A stretch of 64,000 nt of DNA from Flavobacterium frigidimaris. Its GTDB lineage: Bacteria > Bacteroidota > Bacteroidia > Flavobacteriales > Flavobacteriaceae. The position numbers and the translations under genes are program-made. The notes under the pieces were generated by a model. That model was not told the origin of the DNA, searched no databases, and saw only the letters and a list, made by a program, of their open reading frames with translations. Positions within the stretch are counted from its first letter, which is position 1, and each line of letters starts with the position of its first letter. Shown here piece by piece: positions 36,610 to 44,072 of this stretch. The DNA is taken from NCBI GenBank assembly GCA_900129595.1, contig FQWG01000003.1, positions 62,001 to 126,000 on the forward strand, written 5' to 3'.

Positions 36610-36936
36610 ATGAAGAATTCAATCGAAGAGGGAAAATCAATCGCCATTACCAGTTATATTTTAATTATTGGTATCTTGATCGCGATGTCTATGAACTCTG
36701 AAAATAAAAATAGTTTTGCCTCTTTTCACATTCGTCAGGCTTTAGGACTATCACTTGCCTTTATTTCCTTTGGCGCCATTATCAGCAATTTTGACAGCTT
36801 TATGATTACTTTTCCCATGTGGATTTGCATCTCAATATTATGGACTTACGGGATTTTTAGTGCTATTCAGGGCCAGACAAGACCAATTCCGCTGGTTGGG
36901 AATTTATTTCAAAAATGGTTTAAATCGATAGGATAA
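36610..36936 (+). CDS. DUF4870-like (Tic20-type) membrane protein
   Basis: A 108-residue protein with three hydrophobic helices at about 13-32 (AITSYILIIGILIAMSMN), 44-65 and 73-92. The segment SFASFHIRQALGLSLAFISF matches the DUF4870 family, distantly related to chloroplast Tic20 and frequently annotated as a small membrane protein. It is coupled to the dihydroorotase-like gene (five-base gap), which suggests they work in one complex or are merely co-transcribed. Confidence 0.8.
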   Translation: MKNSIEEGKSIAITSYILIIGILIAMSMNSENKNSFASFHIRQALGLSLAFISFGAIISNFDSFMITFPMWICISILWTYGIFSAIQGQTRPIPLVGNLFQKWFKSIG

Positions 36937-37012
36937 AATCAAATTCCAAATTCCAAACTTGAAAAATTTTGTCAAAGTTCACAATTCACAACTTACATTT
37001 CACAATTAAAAA

Positions 37013-37657
37013 ATGAATCTATCTTTAGAATATAAAATACAAGAGCCAAAAGTAATTTTAGATAAAAATCCTGTTTTACTTTTATTACACGGATATGGCA
37101 GTAACGAAGCTGATTTGTTTTCGTTTGCTACTGAACTTCCGGACAACTATTACATTATCTCTGCCCGCGCTCCGTATGATTTGCAATATGGTGCATACGC
37201 ATGGTACGCGATTAATTTTGATGCAGATCAGAATAAATTCTCAGATAATGAGCAAGCTAAAACATCACGTGATGTAATCGCTACTTTTGTAGATGAACTG
37301 GTTGCTAATTATCCTATTGATGCAAACAATGTAACTTTGGTTGGTTTCAGTCAGGGTTCGATTTTAAGTTATGCCGTAGCACTTTCTTATCCTGAAAAAA
37401 TTCAGAGAGTAGTTGCCATGAGCGGGTATTTTAACGACGAAATTATCAAAGAAGGTTACGAGAAAAACGATTTTAAGAACTTAAAAATCTTCGCATCACA
37501 CGGAACTGTAGATCAGGTAATCCCAATTGACTGGGCGAGAAAAACTCCTGCTATTTTAGAAAAACTAAACATTCCGGTAACTTATAAAGAATATCCGGTT
37601 GGTCACGGAGTTGCTCCACAGAATTTCTTTGATTTTAAGAATTGGCTGGCAGAGTAG
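37013..37657 (+). CDS. Alpha/beta hydrolase (carboxylesterase/phospholipase type)
   Basis: A 214-residue cytosolic esterase. The oxyanion-hole motif is VLLLLHGYGSNEADLFSF, the nucleophile elbow is VGFSQGSILSYAVAL (Ser in G-F-S-Q-G), the Asp is in HGTVDQVIPI and the His in GHGVAPQNF. It is like YpfH/predicted carboxylesterases acting on small acyl esters. No signal peptide is seen. It lies in the same direction as the dihydroorotase-like/DUF4870 pair, with a 76-base gap. Confidence 0.9.
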   Translation: MNLSLEYKIQEPKVILDKNPVLLLLHGYGSNEADLFSFATELPDNYYIISARAPYDLQYGAYAWYAINFDADQNKFSDNEQAKTSRDVIATFVDELVANYPIDANNVTLVGFSQGSILSYAVALSYPEKIQRVVAMSGYFNDEIIKEGYEKNDFKNLKIFASHGTVDQVIPIDWARKTPAILEKLNIPVTYKEYPVGHGVAPQNFFDFKNWLAE

Positions 37658-37715
37658 TATCCAGTTTTCAGTCGCTGTTTGAAGCCTGAGTACATAACTA
37701 TTTTAAATCCTAGAA

Positions 37716-38318
37716 ATGAGTAATTTTCCAGCTATACTAACTGACGAAAAGATAAAAGATAGTAATAAAGACTTTAGAAACACCCTGTTTTCTTTAGATC
37801 AAAATAGTATCAATAAAGATAATTTCGCTCACTTGACAAGGATTTATTCTGCTACAAAACAACTTGATATCAGAAATAAGATCCTGAGACTATTATAAGA
37901 TTTTGATCTTCCTGAATTAAAAGATTTCTTTGGTAATGCCTATAAAAAAGAAAGATATCTTGATATGAAAATCTATGCTTTGCGCGGACTTTCTCAATTT
38001 GTCAGCGAAAAGGAAATAGAAAAATTATTGCAGAAATTCAATCTGACATTATCTAAAAGACAGGAAACTACACCTTACAATTATCAGGAATACGAACTTT
38101 TAAGAGGACAAAACTCTTTACCATACCTGATACAGAAATACAACTATAACTGTTTTAAAGAAACACTGAATCAGGTAGACCAACAATATAACGCAATGCC
38201 AGAAGCTTTTAAAGGGCATTTTACGATAAATGAAAATGCCGAATTCGTATCACTGAGAAGCCCGGAAGAAAGTTCACGAATGATTAAAGATTTTTTTAAT
38301 GGCAAAAAAGAACAATAA
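37716..38318 (+). pseudogene. Helical protein gene interrupted by one in-frame stop codon
   Basis: Two open parts in one frame, 37716-37898 (60 residues) and 37965-38318, are joined by readable sequence (37899-37964) with a single TAA at 37896-37898. Suppressing that stop gives a protein of 200 residues with continuous helical character: RNKILRLL-x-DFDLPELKDFFGNAYKKERY, then MKIYALRGLSQFVSEKEIEK. TAA may derive from a Tyr codon (TAT or TAC), since the local sequence is TTATAAGAT. The amphipathic pattern suggests HEAT-like helical repeats. I do not recognise the family. The last 20 bases overlap the downstream membrane-protein gene. A recent nonsense mutation, a sequencing error or recoding are all possible. 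Confidence 0.75.
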
Positions 38319-38925
38319 GAGAAGTGAATTAAAATTGACGAGTAACTATAAAATACTGAATTCCAGGAATATTTTTATAATTACACTCATTGTCATATTC
38401 TTAACTATTATAACAGTATGGCTTTTTGGATTAGGAGATCATAGATCTTTTTTTGAAAATTCACTATTATCAACTACAATTTTATCGATAGCCTTCTTTT
38501 TATTTATATCTGTTGGATTATTTAAAGGAATTAAAATAAGAGACAACCTGGGCGAAATAACAGATCGTTTTGATGCTTCAAAAATTGATTATATAAAGGA
38601 AGCTGCTGCAGACCGCAGTATTGATGATTTACCAGATGTGGGCGAAGGAATTTTTGGAATTGTAATAAGCCTTATTTTATGGTTTATTATGGCAATCGTA
38701 ATTAGTTACTTATGCTGGGCGTTTGGCGCCATATTATGGTTTTCTGTCTTAACTTTTATCGCAATGCTTTATTGGATTTTCTTCAGGGCGTTACGACTCG
38801 TTTTTAAAAAATCTTCAAAGTGTAAAGGTCACTATTCAAATAGTATTTTATATGGATTAAGTTTTACAATACTTTATAACTTTTGGATTTATGCTATAAT
38901 CTTTATGATGCATCGTATTTTTTAA
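38299..38925 (+). CDS. Four-helix membrane protein, function unknown
   Basis: 208 residues with a basic N-terminus (MAKKNNKRSELK), two close hydrophobic helices (about 27-46 and 55-77), a charged linker DRSIDDLPDVGEGIFGIVIS, then two or three helices to the end (ILWFIMAIVISYLCWAFGAI, FSVLTFIAMLYWIFFRALRL, YGLSFTILYNFWIYAIIFMM). Not recognised. The start overlaps the end of the interrupted gene by 20 bases, so the two were translationally coupled. A paired soluble helical protein and membrane protein might be an immunity-type or transport unit, but this is a guess. Confidence 0.65.
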   Translation: MAKKNNKRSELKLTSNYKILNSRNIFIITLIVIFLTIITVWLFGLGDHRSFFENSLLSTTILSIAFFLFISVGLFKGIKIRDNLGEITDRFDASKIDYIKEAAADRSIDDLPDVGEGIFGIVISLILWFIMAIVISYLCWAFGAILWFSVLTFIAMLYWIFFRALRLVFKKSSKCKGHYSNSILYGLSFTILYNFWIYAIIFMMHRIF

Positions 38926-38986
38926 AAAAGCCGCAATATTCAACTCAACAAGTGAGACTGAAAACTGCGACTGTATACTTTCAACT

Positions 38987-39418
38987 TTATTCTCCTGTAT
39001 AAATAACCTTATCTGCTTTTTTCAGGACATAACCTTTCCAGGGAATGAGCTGGTAATCGTCGTTACTCCAGGATTCTCCTTCGGATTTTCTTTCTAAAAG
39101 GATTGGCTCTTTTTGAGTATCCAGAAAAAGTTCGGCCTGGTTTCCTTCAAAGATTACGTAGGCAACTGTCGAATATGTTTTTCCGTCTTCGGCGTGTGCT
39201 AATTTTGTACCTACTTCAAAAAGACGAACGCATTCTTTTTTAAGACTTGACCACGTATAACCCGCAGAAGCTTTGCAACCGTGGGCATCAGCATCGCCTC
39301 CAACCACAACTGCCGGCTTTGACTCTTGGTCTTTTGGCGTTTTACTCTCTTCCGAAACTTTTTTAGCACAAGAAAACGAAAGCCCAATAATAATCGAGAA
39401 TAAAAATATTTTTTTCAT
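38987..39418 (-). CDS. Lipoprotein with CxxSAGYxWSxLxxxC motif
   Basis: 143 residues from the ATG at 39418 (the upstream ATG at 39427 adds MGC). Signal MKKIFLFSIIIGLSFSCAKK, lipidated Cys at about residue 17. After a charged, proline-rich linker, the segment GDADAHGCKASAGYTWSSLK with ECVRLFEVGTKL forms a compact two-cysteine motif (C-x2-SAGY-x-W-S-x-L-x3-C-x-R) common in Bacteroidota lipoproteins of unknown role, as I recall. The rest is beta-rich. The ORF lies 33 bases after the TM-anchored protein gene on the same strand. Confidence 0.7.
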   Translation of the reverse strand: MKKIFLFSIIIGLSFSCAKKVSEESKTPKDQESKPAVVVGGDADAHGCKASAGYTWSSLKKECVRLFEVGTKLAHAEDGKTYSTVAYVIFEGNQAELFLDTQKEPILLERKSEGESWSNDDYQLIPWKGYVLKKADKVIYTGE

Positions 39419-39460
39419 ACATCCCATTAATTTAAAAGTTAAAAAACAGGATATTATTTC

Positions 39461-39964
39461 CTATTTCTGATACAACCAACTTTGAATTACTTCAAAAGTA
39501 ATACTTTCATCATCAGCAACAAAATATTTTAACAGGACTTCTCCCCACATTTCTCCATTGCTATAATCAGCGATAATCCATCTGTGGTTTAGAATCTTAA
39601 CTTTATTAATGATAAATTTATTCGGGCCTATTTTATCCTGACCTGTATAAGGGTTTCCATTTGGGCTTGCATTCAGATCTAATAATTTCTCTGTTACAAC
39701 AGGAATCAGTTTTTCGTATAAAATTACTTTTCCTCCTGAAGCACTATTGTCAAAATAGTTTTGCGCATTTTCGTTGTGCTCTAGCGAAAAATAATCTGCA
39801 TCAGCTAATTTCGTTGTTACTAAACTGATGCTGTCTCTTAGTTTCTTAGTCGTTTTATCATATCTTTCCTGCCCGAATTTTACTTCTCTGCTATAAAACA
39901 TATAGGTAAAAACATTCATAAGTATCGCAAGGATAAAAAGATAAAGCATTAAGGATTTTTTCAT
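39461..39964 (-). CDS. Single-pass membrane-anchored protein, function unknown
   Basis: 167 residues: an N-terminal hydrophobic anchor (about 4-24, SLMLYLFILAILMNVFTYMF), a charged coiled-coil-like stretch (KVKFGQERYDKTTKKL-type, about 30-55), and a mixed periplasmic domain ending IADYSNGEMWGEVLLKYFVA and IQSWLYQK. I know similar proteins in Flavobacterium, but no function. It begins 13 bases after the metallo-hydrolase gene and is probably co-transcribed with it. Confidence 0.65.
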   Translation of the reverse strand: MKKSLMLYLFILAILMNVFTYMFYSREVKFGQERYDKTTKKLRDSISLVTTKLADADYFSLEHNENAQNYFDNSASGGKVILYEKLIPVVTEKLLDLNASPNGNPYTGQDKIGPNKFIINKVKILNHRWIIADYSNGEMWGEVLLKYFVADDESITFEVIQSWLYQK

Positions 39965-39977
39965 TTTTGTAATATAA

Positions 39978-40742
39978 TTAAATTGTAATTTCTAAATTAT
40001 CATAGGCCAGGAAAACGTTTTCAGGAAGCTGTTTTTGTACTTCTTCATGAAAGCCCAAAACGTGGCTAATATGCGTTAGATAAGCTTTTTCAGGTTTGAC
40101 CAGATTTATAAAATCGAGTGCTTCCTGCAAATTAAAGTGTGTGTCGTGTGGTTCTACGCGCAAAGCATTTACCACTAAAACTTTAAGCTTTTTTAGTTTT
40201 TCGACTTCGGTTTCGTGAACTGTTTTAACATCAGTCAGATAAGCAAAATCATCAATGCGATAACCAAAAACCTGTAAATCACCATGCATGACATTCACCG
40301 GAATTGCTGTTTTATCTCCAACAGCAAAAGGCTGATCATTAATTACTTCTATCGTTTTAACGCTTGGAGCGCCAGGATATTTATTTACGGTTTCGAAAAC
40401 GTAATCAAAACGGCGTTTTAGATTATCAATCACACGCTGATGTGCATAAACGGGAATTTCGCCTTGTCTGAAATTAAACGGACGAATATCATCTAATCCT
40501 GCTGTGTGATCTGCATGTTCATGTGTAAACAGGATTGCATCAAGATGCCTGCAGCCGCAAGAAAGCATTTGCTGCCTGAAATCAGGACCACAATCTATTA
40601 CATACGAATGATCGCCCCACGTAATCCAGATGGATACGCGAAGCCTTTTGTCCTTAGCATCAGTGCTTTTACAAACAGGATGATCGACTCCGATTATCGG
40701 AATGCCTTGGGAAGTACCAGTACCTAAAAAATATACCTTCAA
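39978..40742 (-). CDS. Metallo-beta-lactamase-fold hydrolase (PhnP-like)
   Basis: A 254-residue MBL-fold protein. The N-terminal GTGTSQGIPIIGVDHPVC is typical of PhnP/RNase Z-like proteins. The metal motif is LFTHEHADHTAGLDDIRPF, a further His is in NVMHGDLQVFGYRI, the Asp is in FAYLTDVKTV, and the C-terminal His is in AYLTHISHVLGF. It matches the phosphodiesterase branch (PhnP cleaves ribosyl cyclic phosphates). The phosphonate operon is absent, so the substrate may be another cyclic phosphodiester. A TATTTTTG box on minus at 40768-40761 may be its -7 element. Confidence 0.88.
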   Translation of the reverse strand: MKVYFLGTGTSQGIPIIGVDHPVCKSTDAKDKRLRVSIWITWGDHSYVIDCGPDFRQQMLSCGCRHLDAILFTHEHADHTAGLDDIRPFNFRQGEIPVYAHQRVIDNLKRRFDYVFETVNKYPGAPSVKTIEVINDQPFAVGDKTAIPVNVMHGDLQVFGYRIDDFAYLTDVKTVHETEVEKLKKLKVLVVNALRVEPHDTHFNLQEALDFINLVKPEKAYLTHISHVLGFHEEVQKQLPENVFLAYDNLEITI

Positions 40743-40780
40743 TTGAACTTATTTTTTTTACAAAAATAGGATTATTTCTC

Positions 40781-40810
40781 TTTCATTAGAAGCCTAATTT
40801 GCTAACTTTG
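40781..40810 (+). promoter_or_regulatory. Candidate promoter of the 486-residue protein gene
   Basis: TAACTTTG at 40803-40810 fits TAnnTTTG, with TTTC at 40781-40784, 18 bases upstream. The start of transcription would be near 40817, 16 bases before the ATG. Confidence 0.4.
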
Positions 40811-40832
40811 TAACAAATCTATTTAAAATAAA

Positions 40833-42293
40833 ATGGGTACAGAAATAAAACTCAAAGGTGACAAGGTCATCGAACAGATTCCTTCTATAAAAGACAAAGC
40901 GTTACGCATTAATTTAAACGAGAATATTTACGGAACATTTGCTGAAATTGGCGCTGGACAAGAAACGGTCAGGCATTTTTTCAGGTCTGGAGGTTCATCG
41001 GGAACAATTGCAAAAGCAATGTCTGCCTACGACAAAGATTTCAGTGATGCCGTTTATGGAGTTGAAAGTGATGGCCGCTATGTGACTGAAGAGCGACTAA
41101 AAAAGATGCTGACTCTTGAAGGCCAAATAATCGAAGAACGATTAAGCAGAGAAAAACATCCTACCAAACTCTTCTTTAGTTATGCCAACACTGTTGCAAC
41201 TATAGATTTTGCCAAACAATTTAAAGGTCACGGTTGGGTTGGAATCAGATACCAGATTGAACCTGACGAAGCTTATAACGAAATTATTCTTCATATTCGT
41301 TTTAAAGAAACTGACGCCAGACTGCAACAAGAAACACTGGGAATTTTAGGTGTAAACTTAATTTACGGTGCTTTTTACAAATACAACGATCCAAAACGAT
41401 TACTTCGTTACCTATACGATCACTTAGACAAAGACCAACTCGAAATTGACACTATTAACTTCTCAGGACCTCGTTTTGCTGATGTTGATAATCGTTTGAT
41501 TAGCTTGCAATTGGTTAAAAACGGAATGACTGATGCCGTAATGTTTAATCCTGAAGGAAAAAACATTCTTCCGGCTGCTATTTTATACAAAAAAAACCTT
41601 CTTGCGCTTAGGGGAAGTTTTCGTCCGGTTACGAAAGTAAACATGGACATGTACGAGAAATCGCTTAAAATGTTTCTTGAAGAAAATAAAGTTGAGAAAG
41701 ACAATACACTGGTTATTTTTGAAATTACACTTTCGAATTTACGTTCTGATGGTGAAATTGATGAGCGTGATTTTATGGACAGGGCTGAATTACTCTGTTC
41801 CCTAGGTCAGACTGTAATGATTTCGAATTTTCAGGAATATTATAAAGTAGTAGAATATTTTGCTAATTATACCAAAGCCAGAATGGGATTGGCAATGGGT
41901 GTCAACAATTTAGTTGATATTTTTGACGAGAAATATTACCGTCATTTAAGCGGTGGAATTCTGGAAGCTTTTGGAAAATTATTCTACAGGGATATGAAAG
42001 TTTTCTTATATCCTATGTTAGACGACAATGGCGTTTTGATGGATTCAAACAACTTAAAAGTACATCCTAGAATGAAAGAATTGTACAAGTTCTTTAAATT
42101 CAACGGAAAAGTGGTGGATATTGCCGATTATGATCCGCACAATCTGGAGGTTTTCTCCCGCGAGGTTTTGAAAATGATCAATCAGGGAAAACCAGGCTGG
42201 GAACCAATGCTTCCGTCCGGTATCGCCGAAATAATAAAAGAACACCATCTTTTTGGGTATCATCCGCAGAAAGAATTAGAGCAAAATGCTTAA
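40833..42293 (+). CDS. Conserved-looking 486-residue cytosolic protein, function unknown
   Basis: I do not recognise a named family. The protein has no signal peptide or membrane segment and reads as mixed alpha/beta. Repeated conserved-type segments are FAEIGAGQETVRHFFRSGGS (about residue 37), GIRYQIEPDEAYNEIILHIR (about 137), INFSGPRFADVDNRLISLQL, RAELLCSLGQTVMISNFQEY (near 310) and LAMGVNNLVDIFDEKYYRHL. The G-x-G-Q segment resembles a nucleotide or SAM-type glycine loop, but no complete methyltransferase or nucleotidyltransferase motif is present, no HIGH-type motif is seen, and there is no outer-membrane receptor feature. Proteins like this appear Bacteroidota-wide from memory. It is followed at once by a 58-base perfect palindrome. 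Confidence 0.6.
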   Translation: MGTEIKLKGDKVIEQIPSIKDKALRINLNENIYGTFAEIGAGQETVRHFFRSGGSSGTIAKAMSAYDKDFSDAVYGVESDGRYVTEERLKKMLTLEGQIIEERLSREKHPTKLFFSYANTVATIDFAKQFKGHGWVGIRYQIEPDEAYNEIILHIRFKETDARLQQETLGILGVNLIYGAFYKYNDPKRLLRYLYDHLDKDQLEIDTINFSGPRFADVDNRLISLQLVKNGMTDAVMFNPEGKNILPAAILYKKNLLALRGSFRPVTKVNMDMYEKSLKMFLEENKVEKDNTLVIFEITLSNLRSDGEIDERDFMDRAELLCSLGQTVMISNFQEYYKVVEYFANYTKARMGLAMGVNNLVDIFDEKYYRHLSGGILEAFGKLFYRDMKVFLYPMLDDNGVLMDSNNLKVHPRMKELYKFFKFNGKVVDIADYDPHNLEVFSREVLKMINQGKPGWEPMLPSGIAEIIKEHHLFGYHPQKELEQNA

Positions 42294-42350
42294 CATTAAA
42301 AAAAATCCCAAAAAAGAAAAATTTTTCTTTTTTGGGATTTTTTTTAATGT
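42293..42350. terminator. 58-base perfect palindrome, bidirectional terminator
   Basis: The two 29-base arms (ACATTAAAAAAAATCCC... and its exact complement ...GGGATTTTTTTTAATGT) meet at AAAAATTTTT with no loop. The left arm begins at the last base of the stop codon of the upstream gene. It would extrude a cruciform in DNA and a long hairpin in RNA. Confidence 0.85.
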
Positions 42351-42654
42351 TTGTTTCAGGTTTCAAGTTTGTTTTGTTTCAGGTTTTACTCTCGGTTCTT
42401 TTTGCCAATCTTTGTCGAGTTACTTGTGTGACCTCTCCTTCGTCGAGGTGACACAATGGTACAGAATTATCTTGTAACCTCTCTATTTGAGGCTAAGCGG
42501 AATTGAAACTCTTTGCGCCCTTCGACTTCGCTCAGGGTGACAATTGGTGCGTTTAATCTTTGTCAAAGTTTAAATTTTGACAAAGATTATTATGAAAGAA
42601 TAAACTTCCCGAACTTATAAAAAACTTGAAACTTGACACCTGAAACAAAATTTA
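42351..42654. repeat. Intergenic cassette bounded by inverted repeats
   Basis: About 300 bases. Outer arms: GTTTCAGGTTTCAAGTTT (from 42353) and its near complement ACTTGAAACTTGACACCTGAAAC (ending about 42650). Inside is an imperfect stem, GTGTGACCTC...GAGGTGACAC (42426-42453), and the dispersed 16-mer CTTCGACTTCGCTCAG (42520-42535, exact complement of 3938-3953). No gene is seen; one 63-residue plus-strand frame here is not credible. Confidence 0.6.
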
Positions 42655-43107
42655 TTATTTCAAGATCTGAGCTGCGTGCTCTTTTGTTTTTACCTGAGAA
42701 ATTACCTCATCGATAATTCCGTTTTCGTCTATTACGAAGGTGGTTCTATGAATTCCGTCGTATTCTTTTCCCATGAATTTTTTTGGTCCCCAAACGCCGA
42801 ATGCATTGATTACTGATTTATCTTCATCGGCTAATAAGGGAAAAGGGAATTCGTATTTGTCTTTGAATTTTAGCTGTGCTTTCTGACTGTCGGCACTTAC
42901 TCCAAGAAGTTCGTAGTTATTGGCTTTAAAACGTTCGAAATTATCTCTTAGATCACAAGCCTCTGCGGTACAACCTGGTGTACTTGCTTTTGGATAAAAG
43001 AATACTACTAATTTTTTTCCTGCGTAATCTGCCAGTTTGTGTGTTTTTCCGTCCTGATCTGTTCCTGAAAAATTTGGAGCTTTATCGCCTGCTTTTAATG
43101 TTGTCAT
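42655..43107 (-). CDS. bcp: Thioredoxin-dependent thiol peroxidase
   Basis: A 150-residue peroxiredoxin of the Bcp/PrxQ type that reduces hydrogen peroxide and organic hydroperoxides. The peroxidatic Cys is in FFYPKASTPGCTAEACDLRD, with Cys46 (STPGC) as the active residue and Cys51 as the resolving Cys five positions later, as in PrxQ. FPLLADEDKSVINAFGVWG is the usual substrate loop, and RTTFVIDENGIID closes the fold. Cytosolic, single gene, AT-rich leader. The length is typical. Confidence 0.95.
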   Translation of the reverse strand: MTTLKAGDKAPNFSGTDQDGKTHKLADYAGKKLVVFFYPKASTPGCTAEACDLRDNFERFKANNYELLGVSADSQKAQLKFKDKYEFPFPLLADEDKSVINAFGVWGPKKFMGKEYDGIHRTTFVIDENGIIDEVISQVKTKEHAAQILK

Positions 43108-43194
43108 ATTTTAGATTTTTAGATTGTTAGACTAACTTAGATTATAAATTTAAACTAATTCATAATTAACAATTCATAATTCACAATTATGTTC

Positions 43195-43345
43195 ATGCCC
43201 CAGATTGAAGTGAAAACCCCGGAGTTGTGGTAATTTACATTTTTTGTATTGGCAAAGCGACCGGAGGAAGCTCTTGCGAATGCTTAAAAATGTTATTGCC
43301 GCAATGAGGAGTTGTAACAAAAAGCTGGATTAGGCACATCATGAA
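43195..43345 (+). ncRNA. Structured intergenic element, possibly a non-coding RNA
   Basis: Between bcp and nth, a GC-richer stretch contrasts with the AT-rich flanks. It begins CCCCAGATTGAAGTGAAAAC (from 43198), has a middle with CGACCGGAGGAAGCTCTTGC, and ends ACAAAAAGCTGGATTAGGC (to about 43339). I recall very similar ends (CCCAGATTGAAGTGGAAA..., ...AAAGCTGGATTAGC) recurring between genes in Flavobacteriia. No open frame is present. The orientation and identity are uncertain: it may be a dispersed repeat or a conserved RNA such as the Flavo-1 motif. Confidence 0.45.
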
Positions 43346-43380
43346 AATTATGCTATTTTTACGGGATTAAAAATACGGAA

Positions 43381-44058
43381 ATGAATAAAGAAGCTCGCGT
43401 ACAATTTGTTATAAATACGTTAAAAGAACTCTACCCTACTATACCTGTCCCGCTTGATCATAAAGATCCTTATACACTGTTGATTGCGGTTTTACTTTCG
43501 GCGCAATGTACAGATGTGCGTGTGAACCAGATTACGCCTATACTTTTTGCAAAAGCTGATAATCCTTATGATATGATTAAAATGTCTGTGGAAGAAATCA
43601 AGGAAATCATTCGCCCGTGTGGTTTATCGCCTATGAAATCGAAAGGAATTCACGGTTTATCACATATTTTAATTGATAAACATGACGGAAAGGTGCCACA
43701 GAGTTTCGAGGCTCTTGAAGAATTACCTGCTGTTGGACATAAAACAGCGAGCGTTGTGATGTCGCAGGCTTTTGGCGTTCCGGCTTTTCCGGTTGATACA
43801 CACATTCACAGACTGATGTTAAGATGGAATCTTTCGAACGGAAAAAACGTGGTACAGACGGAGAAAGATGCTAAAAGATTATTTCCAAGAGAATTGTGGA
43901 ATGACCTGCACCTGCAAATCATTTGGTACGGACGTGAATATTCGCCTGCAAGAGGATGGAGCCTGGAGAAAGATATTATTACGAGAACTGTCGGAAAAAA
44001 ATCACTGATAGAAGAAGCAATTAAAAAGGAAGAAGCTACTAAAAAGATTGTTAAGTAG
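43381..44058 (+). CDS. nth: Endonuclease III (no Fe-S cluster loop)
   Basis: A 225-residue DNA glycosylase/AP lyase for oxidised pyrimidines. The HhH motif is ELPAVGHKTASVVM, with the catalytic Lys121, and the catalytic Asp139 is in FPVDTHIHRLM. The N-terminal LIAVLLSAQCTDVRVNQITP is the usual helix start. E. coli Nth ends in C-x6-C-x2-C-x5-C, ligating a 4Fe-4S cluster. Here the same region reads IIWYGREYSPARGWSLEKD with no cysteine, so no cluster is present. Similar cluster-free forms seem normal in Flavobacteriia, from memory. It is cytosolic, in base-excision repair. Confidence 0.92.
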   Translation: MNKEARVQFVINTLKELYPTIPVPLDHKDPYTLLIAVLLSAQCTDVRVNQITPILFAKADNPYDMIKMSVEEIKEIIRPCGLSPMKSKGIHGLSHILIDKHDGKVPQSFEALEELPAVGHKTASVVMSQAFGVPAFPVDTHIHRLMLRWNLSNGKNVVQTEKDAKRLFPRELWNDLHLQIIWYGREYSPARGWSLEKDIITRTVGKKSLIEEAIKKEEATKKIVK

Positions 44059-44072
44059 CTTCTCTCTTCTTT

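Noticed and set aside
42286..42477. 63-residue frame starting in the palindrome
   Set aside because: Its first third is the poly-Lys/Phe translation of the terminator; not credible as a protein.
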